64,000 bases of DNA from Heterobilharzia americana (taxonomy: Eukaryota > Platyhelminthes > Trematoda > Strigeidida > Schistosomatidae): contig OX104127.1 in NCBI GenBank assembly GCA_944470555.2, forward strand, positions 49,962,934 to 50,026,933, given 5' to 3'. Of the stretch, positions 11,713 to 22,470 are shown one piece after another (the first letter of the stretch is position 1; the number at the start of each line of letters is the position of its first letter). Below the pieces are notes generated by a model, which was not told the DNA's origin, made no database searches, and saw nothing but the letters and a program-made list of their open reading frames with translations. Position numbers and translations under genes: made by a program.

Positions 11713-11964
11713 GTTTCTTGTCTTCGTGCTGGTTTGTTACCAGTAAGTCCAGAAGCTATCGAATTGATTTCAAATCATGGTATCCGGTATCATGAATACC
11801 GAGGTATCTTGGTTGATGATGCAGAGCGTTCTAGCATTGAAAAGGATTTGGGGCCTAAAGCAAAAGTGTTGTTTTTGCGAAATCATGGTGTGGCAGTTGC
11901 TGCTGCTAGCATTCCTGAAGCTTGGTATCTTGTTAAACGAGTAATAGCCGCTTGTCAAACCCAG
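11713..11964 (+). CDS. ADD: Adducin exon, largest head-domain exon
   Basis: This is an 84-codon exon in phase 0 at both ends, with acceptor 'cactag' and donor 'gtaagt'. It encodes 'SCLRAGLLPVSPEAIELI', 'RYHEYRGILVDDAERSSI', 'DLGPKAKVLFLRNHGVAVAA' and 'AWYLVKRVIAACQTQ'. These match the adducin signature (C-G-L-L-P-x-S, Y-H-x-Y-x-G-I-L-V-D, L-G-P-x-x-K-V-x-x-L-R-N-H-G, A-C-x-x-Q). The His of the NHG motif corresponds to the third metal-ligand His of class II aldolases. The head domain ends at the exon's last residues. Confidence 0.97.
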
Positions 11965-13187
11965 GTAAGTTGTTCTGAATTGCGTTTTTAAAGAAGATTA
12001 TCTGTACTGGTCGTGTGTAGGATATAAATTGTTTGCAGTATAGTGTTGAACATGTCTTGTGGTTGTTGGCTGACCAGAATATACCGAGTCTTTCCTGTCA
12101 ATCTTTAGAAAGTCACTAAGATTTTTTTAATTTTCTTGTAGGAAATCTACTAGTCTAACTTTTTATGGCTAGGTCATTATTTTATCATATGGATGGTAAA
12201 GTTCCTTCTTATCACCACTGTTCTGTTAATGCAGCGTGTTATACAAGGTTTTTTTACGGTCATTTTTCGGTGTTTTGACTGATGCACAGTTCTTTAAGTT
12301 GACTGAATATTTGTTATCTGGCGGTCATTTGAGATACTTTGGAAAACTAAAGCTGCTGGGTAAATGTTATGTAACGTCTATCATGTTAGGTTGACTTTGA
12401 TGCGAAAACAACTGAGTTGGATCCAATACTTGTTTACTTTGTTGAAAGATACACACTATTCCAGTGACTCAACATACCAGCATTTGCATAACAGACGGAA
12501 TGCTTAAACACGAACATCAGCTGAACGTAGCCTATCTCACGAATCATATGCCACCTGTTAGCGACATATTTCATTTGCATCGTGTGCTGAATTTACCCAT
12601 TAAAAGCGCCTCAGGTGTAAGCTTCAGCATCTGTGACGAAAGTGATGAAACATAATTTTTGCGAGTAACAAACCATGTGATTACCATTGGCTTTTTCTGT
12701 CTCGATTGCATTTGACAAACAGACAAATCACAAGCGACTCCATGGAAACCTCAAGTTGAGTGGACAAAATTATTTAACGGCGATATTTATGGTTAGGGAT
12801 CATCCATATTGGTCGGGATTAGGTAGTCATTTAGCATCCACAAAACTCCTAATTTTCCTTTATTTTTACGCATATTCAAAATGGTTGCAATCTTCATCAT
12901 GGACTTCGCCTTGAAGAGTACTTGCATGAGGAACATCTTCAGAATATCCACATTCCTAACTAGGTAATTTTCATTATTTCAAAAATTCAGTCGACCAAAT
13001 ACATGAGATCCCAACCAAAGCATAAAATGTAAGATAATTCACTTGCCGACCTCATATCATCTGCTTTAGTGACATCACACATCGTTTTCTAGAAGAGCGG
13101 TAATTGAACTTTTTGAAAGTAGTGGTCCTACAGTTAACCTTGATTGGTATATGGTACTGTGACTCTTGCTTCACCACTATAGGAGGC
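11965..13187. other. Adducin intron, nothing recognised
   Basis: No repeat with a recognisable family was found. Open frames at 12464-12655 and 12687-12914 have no domain, are not flanked by good splice sites in a compatible phase, and are judged random. Confidence 0.5.
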
Positions 13188-15060
13188 TATGTAGACAGAC
13201 AGAGAGACAGTCAAAGTAGAACCCCGCACACAAGTGTACCTCTTCAAGTTGCCTCGATTCACAGCAGTATACAAAGAACAAGTGGATAGAAAAAGACCAA
13301 TAACAAAGTAAACAAAATTTTGTGAGAGAATAAACAATTTGTTAGCGCAAATACTCAATTTTTACAAGATGTGAAAGAGTGAATACATCTGTGAAGTTGT
13401 GATCGATTTTGAGCCATGTCGTCAAGAGTTCTAAAGTACTGATTCCTATCGTCTCGAGGACCCCACCCAACCCAGTAGTTTACATCTCATACAGCTCGCA
13501 ACAGCAGTTAGGAACTTTATCGACTGGTGCCACGTCTTGATTTGGCCACCTTGAACCCTCTTCCAACCTAATCCAACTTCCTCTAGCATCGCATGTCGAA
13601 GTAGGTGGTGGATCGGCATGCGCAATGCGTATCCAAGCCATCTCAGTCGATGAAGGTTCATAACCTCGTCAACCGACTTACCTCTACTCCCTAAAACTCT
13701 ACACCTGACGCCTGCGTTACTCACGTGGTGACACCACGGAATACGATCTACACTACGAAGGCAACTGTGGTCAAACACTTGAAGCCTTCTCATGTCTTGC
13801 ACCTTCAATGACCACGTTTCACAGCTATACGGAAGGACAGACCGGACTTCTGTGCAGTACACGCGACCCTTAGTAGACAATTGGATATCGCGGCGGCGCC
13901 ACAGGTGGCATAAGTTGGCAGGAGCCAGTCAAGCCTTTCGTATCTGCGGAGATTTCATCGGCCACTGAGCTACCACGGCTGATCCTACTTCCCAGGTAAG
14001 TGAAGTGGTCGACGCACTCAACCACTTCACTCTCCATTGTTATCCGAAGCACCGTTGAAGGCCAATCCTGGAGCAACAATTTGCATTTGGGTGGTGAGAA
14101 CCGCATCCCAAACATTCTCAAATTCCCACTCAAAGTGTTCAGAAGACTGCATTTTGTTAGCGTCTTCACCTAACAGAACTATGTCATCTGCATATTCTAG
14201 ATCTAACGACAATTCTCCACCTATTAGGTCAACTCGGTGTAATCAGGCGATGAGAGGGAAACCTCCATAAGAATATCTGTGATAAAATTGAATAAGAATG
14301 GAAAGAGTGGGCACCCTTGACGGACACTACTCAATGAGTACAGTTCACGTGACATCTCACCATAGGTTCTGACGCGCCCACAAGTGTTCGAGTAGAGAGC
14401 ATTCAATAAAGTGATGTACTAACTCAGCACGCCTTTCAGTGAGAGACACTGCCATAAGACTTCTCAATCAACGGAGTCAAATGTCACCTTCACGTCGAGA
14501 AATACAGCCAGTGTTGGGTGTCGATAAGCGTGTCTGTGTTCCAAAAGCTGGCGCAGTGTGAATACTTGGTTGATACATCCGCGCCCGGGTCTAAAGCCTA
14601 CTTGGTTTTCTCGGGCTTGTTGTTACCGAGCTCCACTCAGGCGTCGAAGAATTATAGAACCTAGGATCTTAGACACTATATTCATCACGCTGATTCCTCT
14701 GTAGTTATTACAAGAGGACTTCTTGCCTTTCTTGAAGACTGGAATAATCAGTGATTCAGACCAGCCAGAGGGGATCGTATTTGCTTTACATATACTGGTT
14801 AACGCTTCCATTATCCCGACTAAGAGCACCTTACCACCATTCTTGTATACCTCTGGAGTTAGTTCATCTGGTCCTGCTGCCGTTTCTCGTTTCAGGTTAC
14901 CTACTGCTTTCTCGACTTCTGCAAGTGTTGGGGGTATATCTCTATGTCCCATTCAGGATCCGACTGGATAGCGGGCAACGTAATGGTTCCTGGAGGTCAG
15001 TTAAACTGTTCCTCGAAGCGTTCTGCCCATCGTTGCAGTCGTCTCCTCTGCGAGTGTTAA
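13188..15060 (-). mobile_element. RTE-clade LINE (SR2-like), reverse transcriptase and 3' end, minus
   Basis: Minus-strand order: 'RRRLQRWAERFEEQFN' near 15050; 'PPTLAEVEKAVGNLKRE' near 14930; RT finger and palm pieces with 'SESLIIPVFKKGKKS' near 14740; 'SSVRQGCPLFPFLFN' near 14320; the catalytic box 'LDLEYADDIVLLGE' near 14200; 'FTYLGSRIS' near 14010; the C-terminal zinc-knuckle-like region 'MNLHRLRWLGYALRMP' near 13640; and a 3' UTR ending about 13188. The YADD catalytic motif survives, but at least three frame breaks make it non-autonomous. The endonuclease is absent (5' truncation), and the truncated end abuts a palindrome. Antisense to adducin. Confidence 0.9.
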
Positions 15061-15200
15061 TAATCCAGTGATTCAGATTTCAAATCAGCTACAATCCTCG
15101 AACTATTCTGAAACAAGTTCTAGGATCAACACTAGAACTTGTTTCAGAACAGTTCGAGGATTGTCGCTGATTTCAAATCTGAATCACTGGATTATTAACA
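15055..15200. repeat. Palindrome, 69-bp arms, 8-bp spacer
   Basis: Arms 15055-15123 and 15132-15200 are inverted copies with only a few mismatches, around the spacer gatcaaca. The left arm runs straight into the 5' end of the truncated LINE, so this is probably an inverted duplication made when the LINE integrated. No target duplication was found. Confidence 0.85.
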
Positions 15201-15688
15201 GTGAGATACTTTATTTGAACCATCCTTACTCTTCTTGTTATTGTTGCTTGTTTGGTAACCCAGGCGCCTGAACTTAATGTGAGTAAATGTGAACTAATCG
15301 ACTTATGATTCCATCCGGTCGTCCAAGTTGGGATTAGATGGAGCAACATCTCAGTCGGCTTCACTACAACTTTATCGTGCTTTCAGTTCATCAGGGTTCT
15401 GGGAATCATGTAGACCACTTACATACAATTGGGGTTTGTCATCTTCGAATGAATTTTATTTGTTCATCAGGTTGCCTCGTAAAGCCGCATTGGTTTTTAC
15501 TTTAGGCACAAGTATCTCTCACTTTAATCTAATGTATGATTTTTGGTACACGTCTCATTAATCGTCTTATACTCATTTAGTCCATTTCAAGTTAGCGGAA
15601 GACATAAGATGTGTGAGCACTTTTCTCTCACTCAGTATTGATGATAAAATAATCGACTGGCTGTATATCTTTATTTTTTATCTTTTAG

Positions 15689-15869
15689 ATGCGTTTGATG
15701 CAACTAAGCGATGCTGCTAGGTTATTGTCTGATTTAAAGGAAAGTGCTACGCAGTTAGGAGATGGTCGAGATGTTGATCATGTGGAAGAAACAGAATTGA
15801 ACACTGTAGATCATCAAGGGAAAAGCGATTCTGGGATGCTGAACGGTAAAACAAGTAGTGATAACGGAG
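15689..15869 (+). CDS. ADD: Adducin exon, neck region, first part
   Basis: The 181-nt exon enters in phase 0 and leaves in phase 1, with acceptor 'ttttag' and donor 'gtaagt'. It begins 'MRLMQLSDAARLLSDLKESA', directly after the head's CQTQ, and continues with an acidic, poorly conserved segment 'DVDHVEETELNTVDHQGKS'. In vertebrate adducins the neck, needed for oligomerisation and actin capping, starts here. The sequence itself is less conserved and the call rests on phase and position between two certain exons. Confidence 0.9.
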
Positions 15870-15904
15870 GTAAGTGATGCTTTCATAAAGATATAAAGTA
15901 AGTC

Positions 15905-16270
15905 GTCTTGGTGACTCTCAGTAGAATCCAAGATGCCCGTTTCGTCCTATTCGGGACTCGTCAGCTGGATGCACCTGTAAAAGAGGTGACTATCGTGCCC
16001 CCGTGGTCTAGTGGATAACACTTTTGTCGTTTGAAGCGAAGCGTATGATTTCGATTCTCAGTAGGAACAACATCACTCACTGGGGTACAGGTATATCTTT
16101 CCGACGAGTGAGTCCCAAGTAGAAGACGAAACGAACCTCCAAGATTGCACTGTCGGTCACCAAGATGAATACCGGGCAGTATCGTGGCATCCGCATAGGA
16201 GCCTATCTGCCAACTAAGGTCGAGCATAATTCGACTCTGTATAGCAACGGGAAATTACAAATATCAAACA
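15905..16270. repeat. Smα-like SINE pair: minus ribozyme remnant, then plus copy
   Basis: A minus-strand hammerhead segment (15926-15970) is followed head-to-head by a plus copy. The plus copy has a tRNA-like head with A box 'ctagtggataac' and B-box remnant near 16050, and a tail near 16095-16135 with CCGACGA. The block 'ggtcgagcataattcgac' at 16217 belongs to the same family. The plus-strand ribozyme is broken; the minus one keeps all core bases. Confidence 0.7.
15926..15970 (-). ncRNA. Hammerhead ribozyme motif, Smα type, core intact
   Basis: Read on the minus strand: stem I ATCCAG, core CTGACGA (position 7 of the hammerhead is free), stem II GTCC/GGAC with loop cgaata, GAAA, a weak stem III, cleavage triplet ATC, then stem I TTGGAT, which pairs with one G-U. 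All invariant core positions are present. Stem III has only one obvious pair, as is usual for this ribozyme class. Antisense to adducin. Confidence 0.7.
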
Positions 16271-16279
16271 ACAAGATAT

Positions 16280-17593
16280 GAAGTAATGATTAAAAACCCA
16301 ATAATATCTATTGCAACTCGCTATTTACAATGAATACTTTGACTGTAACATGCTTTTACGATCAATTGTGTATTCAAACGGTAGTGCATTTACAACAGTC
16401 AAAAAAGCTCAGTAAATCCATACCTCAGGATGGTTGTTTCGTCACTTTGTTAGTAATCAATAATTCTCCTCTGTTGAAAAATCCTGAACAATCGAAACGT
16501 AGTGATCCCTTTCTAGGGTGTGTAATACCTAAACTTTAGAGATACAATTAGTGCATTCCAGGTTTGTGTGACTAATATTTATTGGAAAATTTTATTGAAA
16601 GAGGCAAAAGACAGGTATACAGGAAGGAATGCTTACTGTCAACCAGTGGGACAGTAGTCGTTAAATATGGTACACCTTGTACTAAAATCGTCATTTACAA
16701 AATATGCTTCATTTCCTCTTCTGCTTCTTTCTTGATTTACTCCTCATACGCCTGCCTTGTCTCTTACATTTCTCTTGACGGAATCCTTACCCATTGCTGG
16801 TAATCTCCTATGATTTCTGCCACCCTCTCAACATATAATACTTATATCCATTCTTATCAGCAACGCCCACTACACTATTTCTGATTATAAATGGTTGCAT
16901 ATAAGGACGTTAGTTTGAAGTCTGAATTTCCGTTCTATAATTAATACATTTTTATCAGTTCATGTAAACGGAAGATACCACTAGCAAAGTATTATACTCC
17001 TGAGTTAACCCGTTTGTCAATGTCGGATAACTTTTGTCTGATGGTAATTGTCTTTAGCACGTGATCCCGCCGACTCTATCTTAACGCTGGTCTTGCACAT
17101 GATTGGTTTCGAATAATATACTTACCCAGTGGCATATACTCATCCCACCCACATTATAAGTCATGCAGTTCAGCCATCCCAACCGTTTACAACAGAACAC
17201 AAAGTCTGGTGCTTATTTTCTTCATATATTTTAGACGATGTGATGCATCTATACATACAACTAAATTACGTGACCGCAATGCACCATAATTTGTAAAGAT
17301 TATGCGACCAATTTCAAGCACGAAGGATGAGATACTGCACAATAATGGATTTCACTCAACATTGAATTATTTCTGAGCTATAGGGGTCAATCGAAAGCTC
17401 CTAAACCGAGGTTTACAATAATGTTGCCAATTAGGTCATTGGTAAAACGACTTTCAAAATAAATGAAATAATACGACCAATGAAAATGATCTGTGACTCA
17501 TCTTTTCCACTTTCTGGCTGATATAACACACAAGGTGTGTTATCCAAGTTGTTTGCCTTATCTTTTTCATATCTGTCCATAATTTCGCTCCGC

Positions 17594-17625
<32 letters not shown>

Positions 17626-18202
17626 GCTGGATTGAATTTTCAGGAGAGCAGGTGGCAATGACAGTATTTGTTAGGTTTTGTACTGAAAAGTATAAAGGAA
17701 TCTGTCAGCTATATTCATTTTTATAGGTCGTATTGTGCTAGCGATGATTGCTTGTTACTTTTGCTTTCAGGTAGTATTGTGCTGTATCGATCGATGTGTT
17801 ATGGACTTGACACACTTATCACTTTCCTCATTAGAGACTCTGGGTAATATGGTTCAGAACCGAATTCAGTAGCGCAGAAATATCCAGACATTATCTTTAT
17901 CTTAATCATTACACTGAATTTCAGTATTGTCTCGTTCTTTCTTGCTCTCTTCTCACGGCTTTCCACCGCTTTTGGCGGCTTTCTCACATATTACTTTATC
18001 TTCTTGATGCATTCTTGCTTTGTGTATTGATGTGAGGTGTGGCAACTTAGATTATTTAGCAGTAATGCCAGGTTCCATGCTGATATTATCTATATCTCTA
18101 TTGTTTTAATATTTGATAAAGTGCATCATCATCTTTAGGTTGTCTACAGATTTATTGGTGTCTTGATTTCATTCTTAAATCTCTTATTTCGTTAACGGAC
18201 AG
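16280..18202. other. Adducin intron with (TA)n at 17594-17621
   Basis: No exon or dispersed repeat recognised. It contains a pure 14-unit TA run and ends with acceptor 'ggacag'. Open frames at 16330-16539 and 16582-16803 carry nothing recognisable. Confidence 0.5.
17594..17621. repeat. (TA)14 microsatellite
   Basis: Uninterrupted TA dinucleotides inside an adducin intron. Confidence 0.95.
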
Positions 18203-18461
18203 ATATTTCATGGACTCCTGAAGAACTTGAATTTGAAGCGGAAATGCGTGTTTTGGATAGTGCAGGCTTTCGAACTGGTCATGTTTATCGGCAACCTAAT
18301 TTATTACGACGTTCACATTTAGGTTCAACTTGGACAGGAGATACATATGGTGATCAGACTACAGGAGCAGATCTATTGACAACTGACTTCTCGACCAATG
18401 AGTTCAGTGGAGTGGAAGATATAGCTGCAGCTGAAGCAGCAGGTGCTGAGCAAGTGGCAAG
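18203..18461 (+). CDS. ADD: Adducin exon, neck region with W-x-x-x-E-x-E-F-E-A motif
   Basis: The 259-nt exon enters in phase 1 and leaves in phase 2. It encodes 'DISWTPEELEFEAEMRVLDS', 'AGFRTGHVYRQPNLLRR', then a polar stretch ending 'DIAAAEAAGAEQVA'. The part W-x-x-x-E-x-E-F-E-A-x-M-R-x-L-D-x-x-G-x-R-T-G-x-x-Y-R-x-P is diagnostic of adducin necks. The C-terminal Ala/Glu-rich run is probably helical and is a lineage-specific filler. Donor 'gttagt' at 18462. Confidence 0.96.
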
Positions 18462-18824
18462 GTTAGTGAGTTGTTGGTTCCTTTTTCGAAAGTATGTTCA
18501 TATGACCTACTGTGAATTTTACTCGAAAGTTACGCTTCCTTCATTTATTAGTTGGTAGACCAGTCATCAGTCAGTGGGTTCGAATACATCAGTCGTATAT
18601 ATGTATTTATTTAACGCAATCTTATGAACGCATGAGTTATCCATCATTTAGTACTAGACTATTGCCTTCTAATATTCATTTGTATTGCTACCGACAAATC
18701 ATACTATGCAAGGAGGTGGTAAACATGTGTTGGTATATTGGGGAGAGAAACATCAGTATACACTGTAATTACGTCATATCCTTCGTTACTGTTGCACTTT
18801 TTATAATTGTAATCTGATGGCGAA

Positions 18825-19330
18825 GAAGATGAAATGAATAAGCTGAAGATGTCATTGCAGGAGAGTGTTTATCTGCTAACCTTCATAAATAAATACAAAC
18901 TGAAACCTAGAGAGAAGATAAAGAAGGATAGTGTTGCTAAGAAGCCTTTATATCTTAGACCACGTTTCAAAGGTGATATTGCCTCTGAAATCCTAACACG
19001 GTGATTTAACAGGTCAGTCGAAAAGACGTTCACTGCACTGAGACTTTTTGTCAGCTTCTCAGCCAAACCATTACTTACAAAGCGAACCAAGGATAGATTA
19101 CCGATGTTGACTACTTCATTGTGCACTTATGAGTTCAACTGCTCCTGTGGAGTTAGTTATATAGGTCGTATTCAGAGGACTCTATCCATGAACATGTACC
19201 AGATTGGTTAGGGAAAGGAATGACAAAGTGCATCAACAGTGCAGTCCTCTCGCATCTAGTATGTACGGAACACCAGATCATGGTAGGTCATGCCTTTTCT
19301 GTGATATATCGTGTCCTTTATAATCTCCCT
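18825..19330 (+). mobile_element. Penelope-like element fragment, RT end plus GIY-YIG start
   Basis: One frame reads 'KKPLYLRPRFKGDIASEIL', a stop, then 'KTFTALRLFVSFSAKPLL' and 'CTYEFNCSCGVSYIGRIQRT'. The C-x-C-G-x-S-Y-I-G-R signature is that of the Penelope GIY-YIG endonuclease. The preceding P-x-x-K-G-D and F-S-x-K-P-L-L are the end of its reverse transcriptase. It is truncated on both sides and has stops. The AT-rich tail to about 19700 may be its 3' UTR. Confidence 0.75.
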
Positions 19331-20214
19331 GAAGGTGCATGACTGCGCATCTTATCTATTGCCGAAACCATATGTATCAACACATGAAAACCTGATCTAT
19401 TTTTTTAAAGAGAAATATGTACATCCACTTTGTCTAGCTCGGCCCACAATAGGGTCAGCACGTTCTTTATCAACTTTCCTACCACAAATTTCACATTTTA
19501 ACCTCCCACCCCTTCTACATTGTTATTACATTGACAAACATTCGTTTTCTTATGTTATTAGTTTTATGACCTTGTTTATTCATACGACTACCGGCAGTCA
19601 TCTTCAGCCGTTACATAGCACTTCACACTTTATATTCTTTATTGTATTCACATGGTTTTTCTCCCTATTTGAATATAGCTTATCATTATATAATGATTAA
19701 CTGATCCTTAGTAAACAAACACACACATTCATGCCCCAGATAAAGGTTTATAAACGAATCGTTGTCACTAGATTTTGTCTCCTTACTTCGTAATTATTCT
19801 GTTCATATTGATTTTATTACACAACTAACTAAACTAATTACTATTCCACCTGACAAAAAACTTACATCCGTTTGATTTGATCTCCCTTCATTCACCCATA
19901 GCTTTCCATTTTGAAATAATTTTACATCATGCCTTACTTTGGCTATTGTATTCTACTTATTCTCATGGAATTATAACTATCGAGCCTAAAGAAGTTATTA
20001 AAAACAATTGTCCGCTCAAATTATTCTTGTTCCAAATTGCAAACGACAAAGTTCTCAAATATGCTGGGTTTTATAACCTCGAATGTTGTTCACGTGTGCT
20101 GGAGAAGCATTTTGCGTGTGCACAATGACCTACACATAAGTGGGTTTGTTGTACGTAATGTGTGTTATCTATCAAGTGGTTACTATAAATAAGTAAATAA
20201 TGAATGTGATTGTG

Positions 20215-20370
20215 AATTTACTGGTAGAAGTTGTGGCTAATGGGTTATAAGTTGCAACCCCGTTCCACCTGCCGAGGCCTAGGCAGCCAGTATAATCAAT
20301 CCTCACACATTAAGTATAGCTCATTGTCTACTGCACCAATGTACATGTGGCTGCTAACTAGGTAAAATCA
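20215..20370 (+). repeat. SINE family C copy, plus
   Basis: A diverged head with 'ggttataagttgcaacccc' is followed by the body 'caatcctcacacatta' and 'ctactgcaccaatgtac'. Confidence 0.5.
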
Positions 20371-20397
20371 TCAGAGCTGGTTGTTATCGTTCAGTTC

Positions 20398-20466
20398 ACT
20401 ATTATTATTATTACTACCGTTGTTATCATCACTGTTGTTACCATTATTATTATTATCATTATCACT
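20398..20466. repeat. Imperfect (ATT/ATC)n tract next to a splice acceptor
   Basis: A pyrimidine-containing trinucleotide run extends to the 'ctttag' acceptor at 20465-20470 and probably serves as the polypyrimidine region of the next adducin exon. Confidence 0.8.
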
Positions 20467-20470
20467 TTAG

Positions 20471-20562
20471 AATCGTTGATCATGTTCGAGCCAGTCGTCA
20501 AAAAAATGTACAGCGAAGTCAGTGGTTGGCGAAAAATGATGAACCATCGCATAATGGGATAG
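20471..20562 (+). CDS. ADD: Adducin exon, end of neck
   Basis: The 92-nt exon enters in phase 2 and leaves in phase 1. It encodes 'IVDHVRASRQKNVQRSQWLA', then 'KNDEPSHNGI'. The basic run followed by R-x-x-W-L corresponds to the conserved end of the adducin neck (K-x-R-W-L-x-S in vertebrates). Acceptor 'ctttag', donor 'gtgagt'. Identification rests on that motif plus matching phases on both sides. Confidence 0.92.
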
Positions 20563-20872
20563 GTGAGTGTAATGTTGGTTTTTTGTTTTAAAGTTCTAAT
20601 AGGTAGAATCTTTGTTTCTGTTGCATGCAAAAGACGTTGTAATCATAACTTTATTCAAATATATGATGCATCTTTTTTATGTTATGTTATCTGTGAATGC
20701 ATTTTGTGTTACCGTTAGCTTGCTTACACGTTTTGTTGTCTCTTAATTCCCTCTGCATACGCTGCATGCTGTTTTGAAAATCTTATACTTTGTTGTCGTG
20801 ACTGGATGTATCCAATGTTATTGATGTTGTTGTTGTGTTGTTACGGGGATTCATCTAACAAATCATATAAAG

Positions 20873-21130
20873 TCACAAGTTCTATGATAAAACCAACCTG
20901 TGAAATATCAAAAGCAATGAATCCTATCGATTTTCATCGTCCACATCCTTTTGTTTCGGGATCTCCTATCTACACACCTGTCAGGCGATCAGAATCTGGC
21001 AGTACACCGACTGATATGGAAGGAGATTTTCATTCACCTGCTGCACAAAGTCTTCATGGTGTTTCAGGTTACTCAATCCACAATGGTTCAGCTACTCCAT
21101 CGACCACAGCTACACCATCAAATAATATAA
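20873..21130 (+). CDS. ADD: Adducin exon, start of tail domain
   Basis: This is a Ser/Thr/Pro-rich exon: 'TSSMIKPTCEISKAMNPIDF', 'HRPHPFVSGSPIYTPVRRSE', 'SGSTPTDMEGDF' and onward to 'NNIS'. The segment with N-P and P-F resembles the region after the neck in other adducins. The open frame continues upstream to 20806 and beyond, but no AG exists between 20719 and 20870. The first AG (20871-20872) gives exactly the phase needed, with a branch-point-like ctaac 13 nt upstream. The acceptor lacks a pyrimidine tract, so this boundary is the least certain in the gene. Donor 'gtaagc' at 21131, phase 1. Confidence 0.8.
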
Positions 21131-21899
21131 GTAAGCTGCCTGATTTAAAGAAATCTGATTTAGCTATTTTAATTTTGCTTGAAAATGATACGGTGTTTAT
21201 TTCTGCATGTCTTTAATTCTGCCAGATACCCTCACATCATGTAGAATTCTCTTCTGGACTATGATATATTTGCTTAATATGGGATTTAGATGATTATTTT
21301 TCGTTGAGAATGACCAGCAGATTGTTCCCGCTCTTTTATCTTCTTCACATAATGAAATGATTATTTAAACCAGCTTCATTGTGTTTGTTCGTACCAACTC
21401 GCTTAGTTATTTGTTTGTCCTGCTATTTATGCGAAAGTTTATTGAAGATTGTAGCATGTTAATGACGAAAATTTGTGAAACAATCGTCTTTCATCGGTTT
21501 ATAGATCGTAAAATCTAAACTATGTTTCCTGCGCTACTTTTATCCATTGAGCAGTTGATAGTTATCTCCGTACTAATAGTTTATCATGACATAATCAGTG
21601 TTATCCAGCAAAAGCTACTAAAAAAGTGAATGGTTTATTTTTTCTCTATAAATCCACTTATTTCTCCCCATATTGATGATAATGATGAATGTTAATTCAT
21701 CTTAATTCATTTCTAAAACCTACAAATTTGATCGAAAGAAATTTGTGATGAAAATTTCTTTTTACATATTTAGGGGTAGACTTATGATTTGGATGCCTAA
21801 TTCACATATTATGTTACGATTTTAAACTTGGATATAGGTATCCGAGTAGTATGGCTTATTCTCACCTGGGTATTGCAATCAATATATCTGTATAGTATA

Positions 21900-22470
21900 C
21901 CAGACAAGAATTACAGGGCTTTGATCACAGATGTTCGCGTTTGATGGGATCACCGTGTGAGATTAGGTGGAGGGCACGAAGCAAAACAGGCAAGTCGATT
22001 AGTGAAGTTGTGAACCTTAGTTGATCGAAGTGTCTTGGACATGCCGAACCACCGTCTACCTTGACGTGCAATGCTAGAGGAAATTAGATTATGTTGGAAA
22101 AGGTTTCAAGGTGGCTAGACCAAAAAGTGATACCAGTCAGTAAAGTTTTGTCTGTTGGTATGAGTCGTGTGGGGGCAATTTAGACTGCTTAGTAGGAGTC
22201 CTTGAGACGAGAGGAATCAGTGGTTGAAGACTCTTGGTGACATGGCGCAGATGTATCCACTCCTTGACATCTGAAGTTGAAATATTTGCACTAACCGTTA
22301 TCTTCAAATTGTTTGTTCTCCCACACAAATTTGTTTCTTGATGCCAGTTTTTTTTCTATCCACTTGTTCTTTGTATACTACCACGGTGAAGTGTTGCAAT
22401 TTGCGCTGATGGGCTTTTTTGTAAGGTTTTACGTTGATTTTATCTCTGTCTGTCCAGACAACTGAACAGT
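21900..22470 (+). mobile_element. RTE-clade LINE 3' fragment, plus
   Basis: Degenerate C-terminal region: 'FDHRCSRLMGSP' near 21935, 'RAMLEEIRLCWKRFQGG' near 22069 and 'NQWLKTLGDMAQMY' near 22219. The LINE 3' UTR follows ('tttctatccacttgttcttt' near 22352) and ends near 22465. Sense to adducin, in an intron. Confidence 0.8.

Noticed and set aside
20806..20872. Possible alternative adducin start (ATG at 20806 followed by a hydrophobic run)
   Set aside because: The hydrophobic residues come from a TTG-rich intronic stretch; no promoter or splice evidence, and adducins have no such leader. Kept only as a splice-site question.
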